A stretch of 64,000 bases of DNA, from NCBI RefSeq assembly GCF_964204645.1, contig NC_134028.1:3570501-3634500 (forward strand). The letters run 5' to 3'. The notes below the pieces were generated by a model that made no database searches, was not told where the DNA came from, and saw only the letters and a program-made list of their open reading frames with translations. Both the position numbers and the translations under genes were made by a program. Origin of the DNA: Tubulanus polymorphus. Taxonomy: Eukaryota > Nemertea > Palaeonemertea > Tubulaniformes > Tubulanidae. Of the stretch, positions 37,933 through 61,841 are shown piece after piece (positions within the stretch are counted from its first letter, which is position 1; every line of letters begins with the position of its first letter).

Positions 37933-38428
37933 ACGAACTGAAAATTAAACGGTCGCGATCGATCGACTCCGCTTAACACGTATATACCTCAGGATGTTGT
38001 ATAATTACCGGAACGAACCACATGTGATAGAAAAACCGGCGAGCGACTAGTGAACTATGAACGGTTGTGAACTCTTCTAGTCGGTCGAGAATGATAACTC
38101 CTCTACTCGCGCGGTCGTCGTCGTGACACTCTGCCCGCTCGCACTGCTGCCTCGGTCGGTCGGTCGGTCGGTCGGTCGGTCGGTCGGTCGGTCGGTCGGT
38201 CGGTCGGTCGGTCGGTCGGTCGGTCGGTCGGTCGGTCGGTCGGTCGGTCGGTCGGTCGGTCGGTTTCATCGATGTCAATTACTCGGAACGACAATAAGAT
38301 AGAAAAGACTTTGAACTATGTGATATTATTATATTGAAAGGGTGCATTATTATGTATACGGCATTACGGTGGCTGGCTGTGTGCCGCTTTGCTCATCTCG
38401 ATATCAAATTCAATGTTGTCAAATGAAC
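37933..38428 (+). other. Axin 3' UTR, start
   Basis: Follows the TGA of Axin. It includes a long CGGT tetranucleotide array (38152-38264). The end of the transcript is not clear: AATAAA occurs near 38537, 40662 and 41334, and I cannot choose among them. Confidence 0.5.
38152..38264. repeat. (TCGG)28 microsatellite in Axin 3' UTR
   Basis: About 28 uninterrupted TCGG units, 220 bp after the Axin stop codon. On the minus strand it reads as repeated DRPT, which is a repeat artefact and not a gene. Confidence 0.95.
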
Positions 38429-38742
38429 GGGGTTCTTACGGGTTTTGGAAAATGGGAATTTTTTCCTGGCCCTCGAAAAGCTATGGAAATTTTATATTTA
38501 TCGATGGCTATGGAAAGATATGGGCAAATGGTCTCGAAATAAAATTTTTTGCTTCTGTTTTGAATTTTAGGCCAAATTTCTTGCTACACATTTGATAACA
38601 AATTTTATGAGAACACTTTGACAATGGTATTGATAATTGGCACTTGAATGGGCCTACACATCGCCTGTTCTAGGTTGGCGATGTGTGACTTAGAGGTTTG
38701 AAGAAATTACACAAAATGATATTAAAAGACCCGTAAGAACCA
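38429..38742. mobile_element. GGTTCTTACGGG TIR element, full copy
   Basis: Terminal inverted repeats GGTTCTTACGGGT (38431-38443) and ACCCGTAAGAACC (38729-38741) bound an element with no coding capacity. An internal hairpin CACATCGCC...GGCGATGTG lies at about 38656-38686. A truncated relative is at 23118-23395. Confidence 0.65.
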
Positions 38743-39037
38743 AGAACGAAACATTTGGTTCCGTTATCGAAGAAAGATCAAACTTTTTGTTAGCGGTTCA
38801 GCAGGTGCTGGGGTCCATCATTATCAGTTCGAAACTTTGGAAATGTACAAATTTTAATTCTATGATCAAGTCAAACTTGATCCACCGAACCAGGTCCTGA
38901 CTGTTCGCAAAAGAGAATATCATTGTTTCAAAAGATTTGGATGGCATTGATTTGTATTGAACGCATTTTTGATCGGGCCGATTGTGATAGTTGGTTGTCA
39001 TAATAACGATAGAAGGACTGTGTAACTGAATGAGTTA

Positions 39038-39118
39038 AAGATAGATCTCTCAGGAGACAGACAGAGAGAGAGACAGCTGAAGATAGATCTCTCAGGAGAC
39101 AGACAGACAGAGTGCTGA
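39038..39118. repeat. Tandem duplication, about 40 bp x 2
   Basis: Two adjacent units begin AAGATAGATCTCTCAGGAG and continue as GACAGACAGA-type text, differing by a short GA-dinucleotide indel. Confidence 0.85.
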
Positions 39119-39488
39119 AGGCGTTGTATTTTTTTTTTTGGTGCCTGGCTGAACGCGGGCGTGTCTTAAAACGTTTTTTAGTGACCATTCCATTTTCTCA
39201 TGTAACCATGACTACCACTCGCGTTCCCGCCCTGAGATATGACTGAGGGGTTTCGTTTTGTATATATATATAAATATATATAATGCGATTGTCGTGGGCG
39301 TATTTTTGTACATATCTGTAAGTAACTAATAATGATAATGATATAAACCCCGCCCCCCTGTCCAAATCATCATGATGCTGATCAATCTTCCGATTCAAAA
39401 CGATTGATAGTCTCTTGCTAAATTTCTTCTTTTTTTAAGACCTTCCGGATGGATTGTATACTAAGATTTAATTTGTTTTTATCGATTA

Positions 39489-39528
39489 TTTATTATTATT
39501 ATTATTATTATCATTATTATTATTATTA
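39489..39528. repeat. (TTA)n microsatellite
   Basis: Run of TTA units with one ATC interruption, followed about 30 bases later by a C homopolymer (39559-39571). Confidence 0.9.
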
Positions 39529-41829
39529 ACTCAACCCCGATGCTTTTCTCGTCGCGAACCCCCCCCCCCCCTCTAAAAAGGTCGGGGTTAGAAAAGATTT
39601 TTCGCGCCATTCTCATCTGGCGATACAGTAATGTTTCATCAATGTGTCGATGATTTGCACCAGTGTAGTTGGATTGATTGTATGTATGTGGGAAATCATA
39701 CGGTGCTTACAATGACTACTGCTATAATAATGAACCAGGCAATTTTTCGCTTTTCGAGCTTTTTTGCTATTATGCCACTGATTGCTTGTCGTTTATTATT
39801 TTCAAACCGTCGTCAGTCCTGTTCGGTGTGACGTGCATTTAGTGAGAGCAGTAAGAGAGGATTCGATGTTTAAGTGTGTCGTGTTTTTTTTTTGATTACT
39901 TATTTAAAGTGACGACGATGTACAATGCTCATTAATGAAAACCATCTGAACAAACTTTGCCGTAAACGGGGTCGAAATCGTACTTAATCCGTCGTAAAAT
40001 CGACTTCTTTTCGCGAGATTAGGAGTCAATTTCTAGCACGTTTAACCCGATGCTCGGGCGAGAGAACGGCCCTACGCTACGTGTATTTATGGATAATGTG
40101 CGTTGTGTGTTTTTGAAATTCTTCCAGAAACGTTGACCTTATTTCTAAAAAAAAAAATCAGGACGAACTCGCGACTAAAAACGGTGAAAATATTCATTTC
40201 TTCTTCGGATGAAAATCTGCTGATCATCAAACAGTCTGATAATCTCCAGACAATCTTCTTATATTCAATGAAACATGTAAAACTCCTGGTTCGACGTATT
40301 CGTAGTTTTTGCACGAAGCTCTTTTTAAGTTATGTAACTGATTAATTGAATTAGCATTATCCATGACAAAGCAGTCTCCTCCCCGCATAGAATGAGGAGA
40401 TTGCTTATTAATTGATTTAGGCTATATTTAGTAAGTGATTTTATGTTTGCACTGCTTAACAACCGAGCGAATATTTAACGGGAAGAATTTTATACCGCGT
40501 GCGCTGCTATCGTGATTGTGAAAGTGGGCGAATTTAGATTTAGACGCCAAGATATACCGACAAGCCCTGAATGATATATATATAACACCGAGAGTGAATT
40601 ACTGTTGAAACGATGAATGAATGATGGTTGTTTGGAAAAAGCTTTATATCATGACTAAATAAAATCTTTGTGCAGCTGGCTAGTAACTTGTATTTCATCA
40701 AATGAATCACGGGCAGAGAAATATCTGCGATCTTAATTGGAAAGTCTTTTGTTATATTTATCAACAAATCTTGGCAGTGTTTTTATTTCTGTTGTAATTA
40801 GTCACAATTCAGTTTCTGGAATCTGCTGAATCCACGCCGTTTTTCAATACACACATCTTGCAAGTGTCTTCACGCGTAACACTTTTCGCGCGAATGTAGA
40901 ATTTTTCGAAATCTTTTTTAAGTTGTTGTAATATTTTATCTAGTGTAAAAAGGCTTCTTCGAGTAGGATTTTAGTTGGCGGATTGCTATTTAAAGAGAAG
41001 AGATACGGTAGTCAAACCTGAAGCAATTACTAGTAATTTGTAGCACCGGTTATCATAATACACCGGACCTAGTTCCACATATTTGAGTCAGATTTATTTC
41101 AACGTGTCTAAAATGAGTTCAGTGTCAAATTTAACTCGCACAACTATGGAACTCGGTCCTGGTGATTTGTATTTTAGGCATAATTTTTTATTGAAGGCGT
41201 TTTTTTTATCAGACCACTGCAACCCGGACACCAATAGTCTATGTCCAAATGATAAGTTGATCACTGATTATCATGAATTCTCATCACCATTTTGTCATTA
41301 ATTATTGACTTCGCGATTATTTTTGTTCCCGCTAATAAAGTTTTAACTGTACAAAGTTACCCGGAATATTTGTGATTTTATTACAAACATAATAAACAGA
41401 CAATCAGAATGTAAAATAGTTCACAATCTTTCTCTTCGATTCAATGAATTTCTGTTTTTACGTGAGGATTTTCAGACTGGAAGAAAGAAAAGGAATCTAC
41501 GAAAACCTTTGCTTAATTCGGACACAAATTTTTAAGGACCACAAAAATGTTGGGGAGATGGATCATATAGCTTTGCAGAGATTGGTATTATATCGAGCTT
41601 ACTATAACGTAGTTCCCTTCCCGCTAGCTTCAGCCGGGACAGGCAACCAAACCTGTCTCCTGATTGACGGGATTGTCGCAGGTCGCAGCAAATCTTGTTG
41701 CAAGTGCCGGGGCAAATGTATATTTGAAATTCCACTTCAACCGCTGTGAAAGCTAAGATTAAGAAAAATAGTAAAATGAGGAAATTGTACAAATTCCGGC
41801 GCCACTAAAATATGCCGAATTACACTGCT

Positions 41830-41900
41830 TAGGTTCGAACCGACCGTCGACATCCCGGAATCAAGGCCGTAATGATACCCAGTGCGCTATAGGGATTAGA
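41830..41900 (-). repeat. Possible tRNA-derived SINE head
   Basis: On the minus strand TAGCGCACTGGGTA resembles an RNA polymerase III A box, and GGTTCGAACC about 40 bases later matches a B box. The stems of a functional tRNA do not close, so a SINE promoter or tRNA relic fits better than a tRNA gene. Confidence 0.4.
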
Positions 41901-44255
41901 GGAGTAGATGGCAGTGACGTGGCGGTTTAGAAGACTTCCGTGACCAGTCAAGCTTGGTGAATGCATTCACTAGACCTTTGATTAACAATTCGTTAGTTCA
42001 TCAAATTCAACCATTCGTATCAGACGGCGACGGTTTAGTTCGATTGGGATTCGTAAAAATTGAATTGCACACTTTGAGGAAGGCGATCATTTTAAAAGAA
42101 CAAAAACAGTTATTAATCTTTGAACCGGTGATATTAAAGATCTGAGAATGATAGCCCGTATCAACTGAATGTAAAAATTAGCATCCAAAGCCAGAAAGAT
42201 GAAAAGTTTTTTCTTAAAGGTTTTCTACAGAGACAAGTGTCTCTGCGACTGGCATTATAAAAGACGTCGGTCTGTGTTTTCCTGCTTTTAAGGAATGATC
42301 AAAGCCAAGCTGGTTTAAGATCATCAATCTTGACTGAAAGCTGCAGTAGTTATGATATTGTTTGATCATATATACCTTACGTTCTAATTCTGAGAGGAGA
42401 GTGCCTGCAACTGCCCATATTCATCCCTTTCATCGAGCAGACTAAAAAGGAATTTTGATACAAAAATAAAGATGAAAGACCTTTAATATAATTAATAGGC
42501 AAATTATTTGAATAATAAAGAGGCTGCGTCTTTCATCGTGAATTGCAGAAATGGATAAAACAAACACCTTTCGCGACATGAAAGGAAAAGTTGTTATAAT
42601 TAATATCCCGAATTAATACCGAAATTTTGGATAAAGAGATTGTTCTAATAAATGAATACTCGATCGAACATGAAAGGGGAACGCGTTTTTGAACTCTTTG
42701 CCTTAAAAGCATCACGCCGCACATCAAAAAGCTCGCGTATACGTTGGAGAAATTTCGTCGGTGCTGATGAGAGATGATATTTATTCAGCCGTGACATCAA
42801 AGACTAAGGAAAGAGTGGTAAATGCGGCATTTCCCGTGGCGAAACACCACTGTGTCAATCCACGCTGACAGGTGGACAAACAAAACCAGATCTTTTATAC
42901 CCGACAATGAAAGCAATTTTTCATCCAATATCACTGTTGTTATAATAATGCTGGCGGTGCAACAGGGGCCTCGCCAATGCACCAGAAACAGGGTCGTCAC
43001 TGCTTCTAGCGTCTTGAGTCACACATCAGACAAACTCCACCGGGCCCTCCGGTCCATAATTACTTGCATTCCTTTTATCCCTAATTCTGAATTGACATTA
43101 AAAGTTTGTATACGAGGCGCATTTTGGGCATTCACCTGCCGGCTCTACAAGCTACATATGCCTTTTATCTAAAAATTATCACATCCCATCACAAAAGATC
43201 AAGTCATTTTCGAGATTTTCCCCAAAGCAGTTTGAACTTCTGCTTAAAACTTTTTCCTAATATAGATGAAGAGTGTGTCTATCTCTTTGATCTGAAGCAG
43301 TAAGCGGCAACAGGATTCCCCGCCTTGCTTAATACTTTTAGCCATGTTAATGATTAGTAATGCAGCAGAATTTATTAGTTCAAAAGACGTTTTAAAGTCT
43401 ATTAAAAGAATGAATGATACATGTATATGTGATGATGTATGCAATCCGTTTGATTATGAAAGCATAAATGATAAGAAAAATCGTATATAATACCAAATGA
43501 AGCACACCCTTTGATCCTTTTGAAATATGATGCCAGAAAATGGGAAAAAATTATGATTCAGCAAAGTAACGTTAAAATAGGCCTCGTAGCAAAATTCTCT
43601 TTATAATGATTGAGGAGTTTTCCATACGAAACAAGTTGTAGCAGATCAAATGATAAACGATTGAAAGTTCCTTTGAAAGATAATCGCTTTGTATACCTCT
43701 GAAGTCATACACCATAATTAATATATGTTGAATATACCAATAGCATCAGCAGAACGCGAGTCTGAGCCTCGGGGGAATGTCAATAATTTTTACCAAACAA
43801 TAGAGAAAAAGAAAAAAACAAGCAGAAAAGTCAATTATGTGTTTCGTTTATTCATCTCGATAAATAAAAGCGATATATTCTTTATTAAAAAACAACAAAG
43901 TCACCTTAAAACAGAAATAACAAACACGTAAAACTAGTATTATCAAGAAATCCTTATACCGTAGACCACCTTATTCTGTCTCTGGTCAACTTGGAAACCA
44001 CTCTGAAAGTTGGCTAATTCTACAAAGATGACAAACTCTCAATTGTAGTAATCATGCTCAACACAGGTCTAGCATTTACCAATGCTAGAAAATAAGGCAG
44101 TCCACTGAATTTGAAAATGCCATAGCTTCATTCCGTTAAATGTTTGCATTGTCTCTTTTCTTCTAAATGCTGATGCCGATGCTTAAGTTTATTGAAAAGC
44201 GTCATACATTCAACAATCATTAAATAATTTAGATTCGTCTAGACATCACTGCATG

Positions 44256-46180
44256 TCATCGCTCTTCATCAGGTGTCTTCTCATTCGAAATGCGTTCCAT
44301 GACGTTCTCAAAGGTGTCACATATTTCACTAGGTTGCCATCTCCTGTCAACATTGGGAACTAAAGGATCAGGAGCAATGACGTCTAAGAGTCTATCGCGC
44401 AGCGGAATAACTAGTCGATAGGCGTGTAACATCATGCGATACGGGGAAACATCTGTCCTATTACTGTACGCATAGTCGCCAACTATAATGTGATTGATAT
44501 ATTGACAGTGAACACGCAGTTGATGCGTTCTACCTAAAATGAGAACATTGAAATTGAGTGTGAATCGAGAATACAATAGCAGCATCCACGGAAATAGCAT
44601 CCAACTTTAAACTGTAACGGAGACAACTTTTTGATGATTGTTTGACTGACTGCGTCAGATTTAGAGGGATAACTGGGGCACGTGGTCCACCTTCAAGCCG
44701 TCTGAACGAACCATTTCAGCGCATTGTGTCTTAAAACATCAAGATACATCTTGTGGGCTTGATTTTCCAAAATTTCCAGACCACCTGTCTGACGCTTGGT
44801 GCTACCTCTAAGTCCACACCTTGATCCATGAGTCGACTGACTGATGCTATTGTCTCAAGAAAATTTACTACGAAAGAGTAGCAATATCTCATGTGACTTA
44901 GTGGTAATAAATGAATTAAATTATTGAGTATGCGTTGTAGATTAAGCTACCTGTTGATGGCATTAGCAAAACTTTAGTGGCATCATCTCCATCATATTGT
45001 CCTCGTTCTAAGACAATGAGGTTTGTTAACGCTGATCGACTGTTCACACATGCTGGATGTGTGGACGGACACATCAATGTTCTGCTTTCTATGTCACTTC
45101 TCTGACCAATATCCGCATTGATAACCATATTATTGTCCTTGCCATTGTCAACATGGCCTCTGACCTGAATGGAATTCAAATTTGCAAATGAATTCAAAAT
45201 AAGGTTCAAGTCAAAAGCAATAAAAGGATTTTTGCTACTTACTAGTGCTAGATAGTACTTTTTTACAAGCCTTCTTTCAAATGCTTTTTGACATTTGGCA
45301 GCACCTTTTCGATGTTTTCCTAAACACAGCACACCAGATGTTGCATAATCAAGTCTATGACAAAATCTGTAATATCAGAAATTAGAAGTCATATCAAAAT
45401 GGCAAAAGGGATATTTCTGCTTGATCTTAGAACCTCTAGTACTGAATATGTTGATGCCAGTAAAAATCATTGTGGTAAGTCATACCTGAAATAATGTGGT
45501 AATGAGTGATCAACAATTTCTGGTCGAAGATGAGCTAATTGGTTGGATACTGTAACTTCTGTTTCTATTTCACCATTCACCTATCATTAAAAAAGGAAAC
45601 ATGCGATGAGAAAAATTGTTAGCCTTGTATTGTTTCTGGAATGAATATTAAGCCATACGGAGAGAGGAATGTCTTACAGTTGTTTCTTTTGGCCAGAGTC
45701 TGAGCTTGATCTCCAGTTAGAAACTGGACTGATGTTCAGGTCATGATTGAATATCTAACACAAGCAGCTCTGGTAAGATTCAAGAATAGGGGACTAGTGG
45801 TTAGGATTAGGGTTAGGATTAGGGTTAGGGTTAGGTTTAGTTCCCTAATCATCATTAATTACTATATACATTACTATCATTATATATCATCATTATCAAT
45901 TACTAATATTATTACTTAATTGATTACTATCACTACATATATATTGCTATAGTCCCCTATTCTTGAATCGCACCGCAGCTCTATTGAAATAGCGTCCAGA
46001 TAAGTGTAAGCCATGCCAACAACAAAATAATACAATATAGTTTAAGTTAGCACGGGCCTACTTGTCCTACTACATATTTCAGCTTACCTTCACATCATAA
46101 CGCTTATTCACAATGATCACATCTTCGTCTTCATGTAAAACTGATATGTCAGTTAGTTTAGCGGGTGTTCCTTGCGCCAT
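44256..46180 (-). CDS. RPUSD1: RPUSD1-like pseudouridine synthase (5 coding exons)
   Basis: Coding exons in transcript order: 46180-46088, 45580-45486, 45366-45243, 45164-44951, 44533-44256. They join in phase to 267 residues. The fold is the RluA-type pseudouridine synthase: an N-terminal VIIVNKRYDVKV strand, the catalytic motif FCHRLDYATSG with the active-site aspartate in HRLD, a KKYYLALVRGHV core strand, LTNLIVLERGQYDGDDATKVLL, the RTHQLRVHC motif, and PDPLVPNVDRRWQP near the end. It would isomerise uridine to pseudouridine in an RNA target that the sequence does not reveal. The LVVLE..LY-type segment and short C terminus favour RPUSD1 over RPUSD2-4. The start at 46180 puts 18 residues before VIIVNK, as in the family. 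An in-frame ATG at 46291-46289 would add 37 residues. Confidence 0.92.
45165..45242 (-). other. RPUSD1 intron of 78 bp, in frame and stop-free
   Basis: The intron has a GTAAGT donor and a CATTCAG acceptor and separates ...YLAL from VRGHV.... Its length is a multiple of three and it contains no stop. Retention would therefore add 26 residues inside the synthase core instead of ending translation. Confidence 0.75.
45772..45974. mobile_element. hAT-like MITE with telomere-like core, 203 bp
   Basis: Terminal inverted repeats of 25 bp with two mismatches (GGTAAGATTCAAG... and its partner GGTGCGATTCAAG...) bound the element, and the inner 20 bp are perfect. An exact 8-bp duplication, GCAGCTCT, flanks it at 45764-45771 and 45975-45982, as expected for hAT insertions. 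The interior holds a TTAGGG/TTAGGA run. It lies in RPUSD1 intron 1 and has no transposase. Confidence 0.85.
45799..45840. repeat. Interstitial telomere-like (TTAGGG)n
   Basis: About seven degenerate units (TTAGGA, TTAGGG, TTAGGT) inside the hAT-like MITE. Confidence 0.85.
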
Positions 46181-46912
46181 GACGCGTCGATGAAAGTATA
46201 TATACCGTAATCTGGCCCAGCGATAAATATTCGTGTAAATTGTTTCAATGATGGGCGCTGACATCTTGTGTATTGCGCAATACCATTTCAATTCAATTCT
46301 TTTATTGGTTTCATTTTAATCGCTTTATTGATGTAGAGCAAGCGTAAAATATATTTCTATCATCTTATCTCCCATCGTCGATCTAACTAAGGTATTTTTG
46401 AAAAAAGATACTGCACAATAGTTGATAGATGTTCCGATAGAAAATAGGGGATAATAAATTATGATTGAATTTAAATCCGGTGAGTCCGCTTACCCGGAAT
46501 TTATCTAACAGAATTCTGGGATATTCTCTAGTATTTTGACATGTACGTTTTTGACCTGTCACAAACATTAAATGTTTGTTTGATGAATTTGCATGAATTG
46601 TAGTGTTGTAAGTATGTAATACGGTTTCCATTATTTAAATCTAACGATAGGATGCCTATACCTCCAGTGAAAAATTAAGAAATTAAATTTAAATAAAAAA
46701 TGCATTCAATTTAATGAAATTCAATGTTCTCTCTACACAAATCCAAATTTTGTTGTTTTTTGGCCTATGACTATAGATTGCATTCTATCAAACTGAAGGA
46801 GGTCGTTCCAAATTCGTTTTTAGTAGGGATTTGGGCTACGCAGGAATAATTTGTTTTTTTAACAGGACAGACATCTCTAAAAAGATGTTCAAGTGATAAA
46901 TCAGCTTTAAAA
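46181..46912. promoter_or_regulatory. Head-to-head RPUSD1/HERC4 promoter interval
   Basis: The two start codons point away from each other and are 732 bp apart, so this interval must hold both 5' UTRs and probably a shared bidirectional promoter. It is AT-rich. I see no clear TATA box or CpG island. Confidence 0.55.
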
Positions 46913-60309
<13,397 letters not shown>

Positions 60310-61603
60310 AATGAGATTGTGGTGAAACAATTAACGATCATTTTGCAGCTAATTTCGTCGTCAATGTTTTGCTCGCTATCCGTGGATCTCATATCCTGCT
60401 CCCTACTCATCTCATCATGCAGTAGTATAGTAATATTACGATCAGTTTGAAATCCATCGACAAGTGACTGTCTTTTGCGAAGAAAAACTATGAGGGTTTA
60501 AGCGTCTCTTAGTCTTTCTTCCAATATTGAGTGTTTTTTTTTCAATTTTCCAATCATTTTGGAATAGTGCATACGATGATGTACATGAATGTATATAATG
60601 CAGGTTAATTTTGTCGTGTAATTTCAAGTTGATTTCGAAGCAATAATGAGTTTCAAGTAGACTGAATTGTTGCCAGAACAGGATATTTGAATTCAATACT
60701 TGATACCCTTTTACCTCCTCTGAGAAAATCATTGAATAAAGGAGTATATTGAAAAGGAATAAGTAATTCCTCAGGTCTATTGTAATTTAAAAGAGCTTTC
60801 ACTGAATCATTATGTATTTTCATCCAAATCCACAATCATTTATTTTAATGATGAATGAGATCGATATAAGTAAATCACTTATTTGTATCATAACATTAAA
60901 TCCATTTATTCGTCATAAGCATTTTGATATTTGGTTTTTGTAAAAATAAAGTTTTCTTTTTCATGTACTCGAGCAGATTCTGTATATGATATTTGGATAT
61001 GTTTTCGAGGAAATATTCCTATATTCTTCACGCGCACTTACACGCTGATTGTAACGGAGATTTTAAGATATTATTGTGGAATTTTTAGCTTGTTCGTAAC
61101 GTGCTCAATTGAAGTGTGCTTGAATCTATTGGCTTATGAGGAATGGGTGATAGGCAGTGTTGATGAATGAAGCAGATACTCGCTGTAATGTCAAAATCCT
61201 CAAATAGAAATCTGCACGCATTTCAAAACATATGTGTCTTAAGCTTATATGGTGAAATATATTATCCGGTTGTGTTCTGATGATTTATTAGTGTGGGATA
61301 TGTTATAATAATATTAGATTTTGTTGAAATCTATCTGTGATCACTTTTATAAATGTACTACCGTGTATGTAAATGTATGTTTTTCACATGAAATGCATTA
61401 AAAAGACCAAGGTTATAGATATGAAACGTGTTGATACAGCAAACTTTCATGGACCTTAAAAGATCTTAGAACCTGCTGGTTATGAGATGAATTTGCATCT
61501 GAAAACTCCATTCCAAACATGTCTCGCCTACTTACGGTTATGTTATTGCCTATCTGTAGTCACTGTGCTGTAGGTTACATCATTTTTATTGCGCGCAAAA
61601 AGT

Positions 61604-61609
61604 AATAAA
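61604..61609 (+). terminator. Candidate HERC4 poly(A) signal
   Basis: Most distal AATAAA on the plus strand before NPRL3, followed by TGT/GT-rich DNA. An earlier AATAAA near 60734 could serve a shorter transcript. Confidence 0.4.
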
Positions 61610-61741
61610 GATATGCAAATAGTTTTCTGTAAATTCAGTTGTTCCAGTCTTTTTACTTGATTTAGGAGGAGGAATTCTAGTATTCAGAATTTTCATCCGC
61701 AAAATTTTATAACCGAAGATAAGGAATTAAGCTTTTGTAAG

Positions 61742-61747
61742 TTTATT
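61742..61747 (-). terminator. Candidate NPRL3 poly(A) signal
   Basis: TTTATT on the plus strand reads AATAAA on the minus strand, about 95 bases after the NPRL3 stop codon. Confidence 0.5.
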
Positions 61748-61841
61748 TACAGGCAAGATATTTACAAGAATCGACAATACATGCACAAAAATATCTACAT
61801 CGCTGTATTTGGCAATAATTAGAATATATAAAACACGGTGA

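Larger units (their letters stand above)
38743..44255. other. Axin-RPUSD1 intergenic region
   Basis: No gene recognised. It contains a 40-bp tandem duplication (39038-39118), a (TTA)n run, a C run, and a possible tRNA-derived SINE head on the minus strand (about 41830-41900). Open frames at 41444-41749 (+), 41532-41792 (-) and 42822-43172 (+) have no motif I know. Part of this may be Axin 3' UTR if the AATAAA at 41334 is used. Confidence 0.5.
60310..61841. other. HERC4/NPRL3 tail-to-tail interval
   Basis: This holds the HERC4 3' UTR and the last bases of the NPRL3 3' UTR. I see no further gene. The DNA is AT-rich with several AATAAA words on the plus strand, the last at 61604-61609. Confidence 0.6.

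Noticed and set aside
37973-38294. Minus-strand open frames with repeated DRPT
   Set aside because: They are translations of the TCGG tetranucleotide array in the Axin 3' UTR.
42822-43172. 116-residue open frame between Axin and RPUSD1
   Set aside because: No motif, promoter or splice support.
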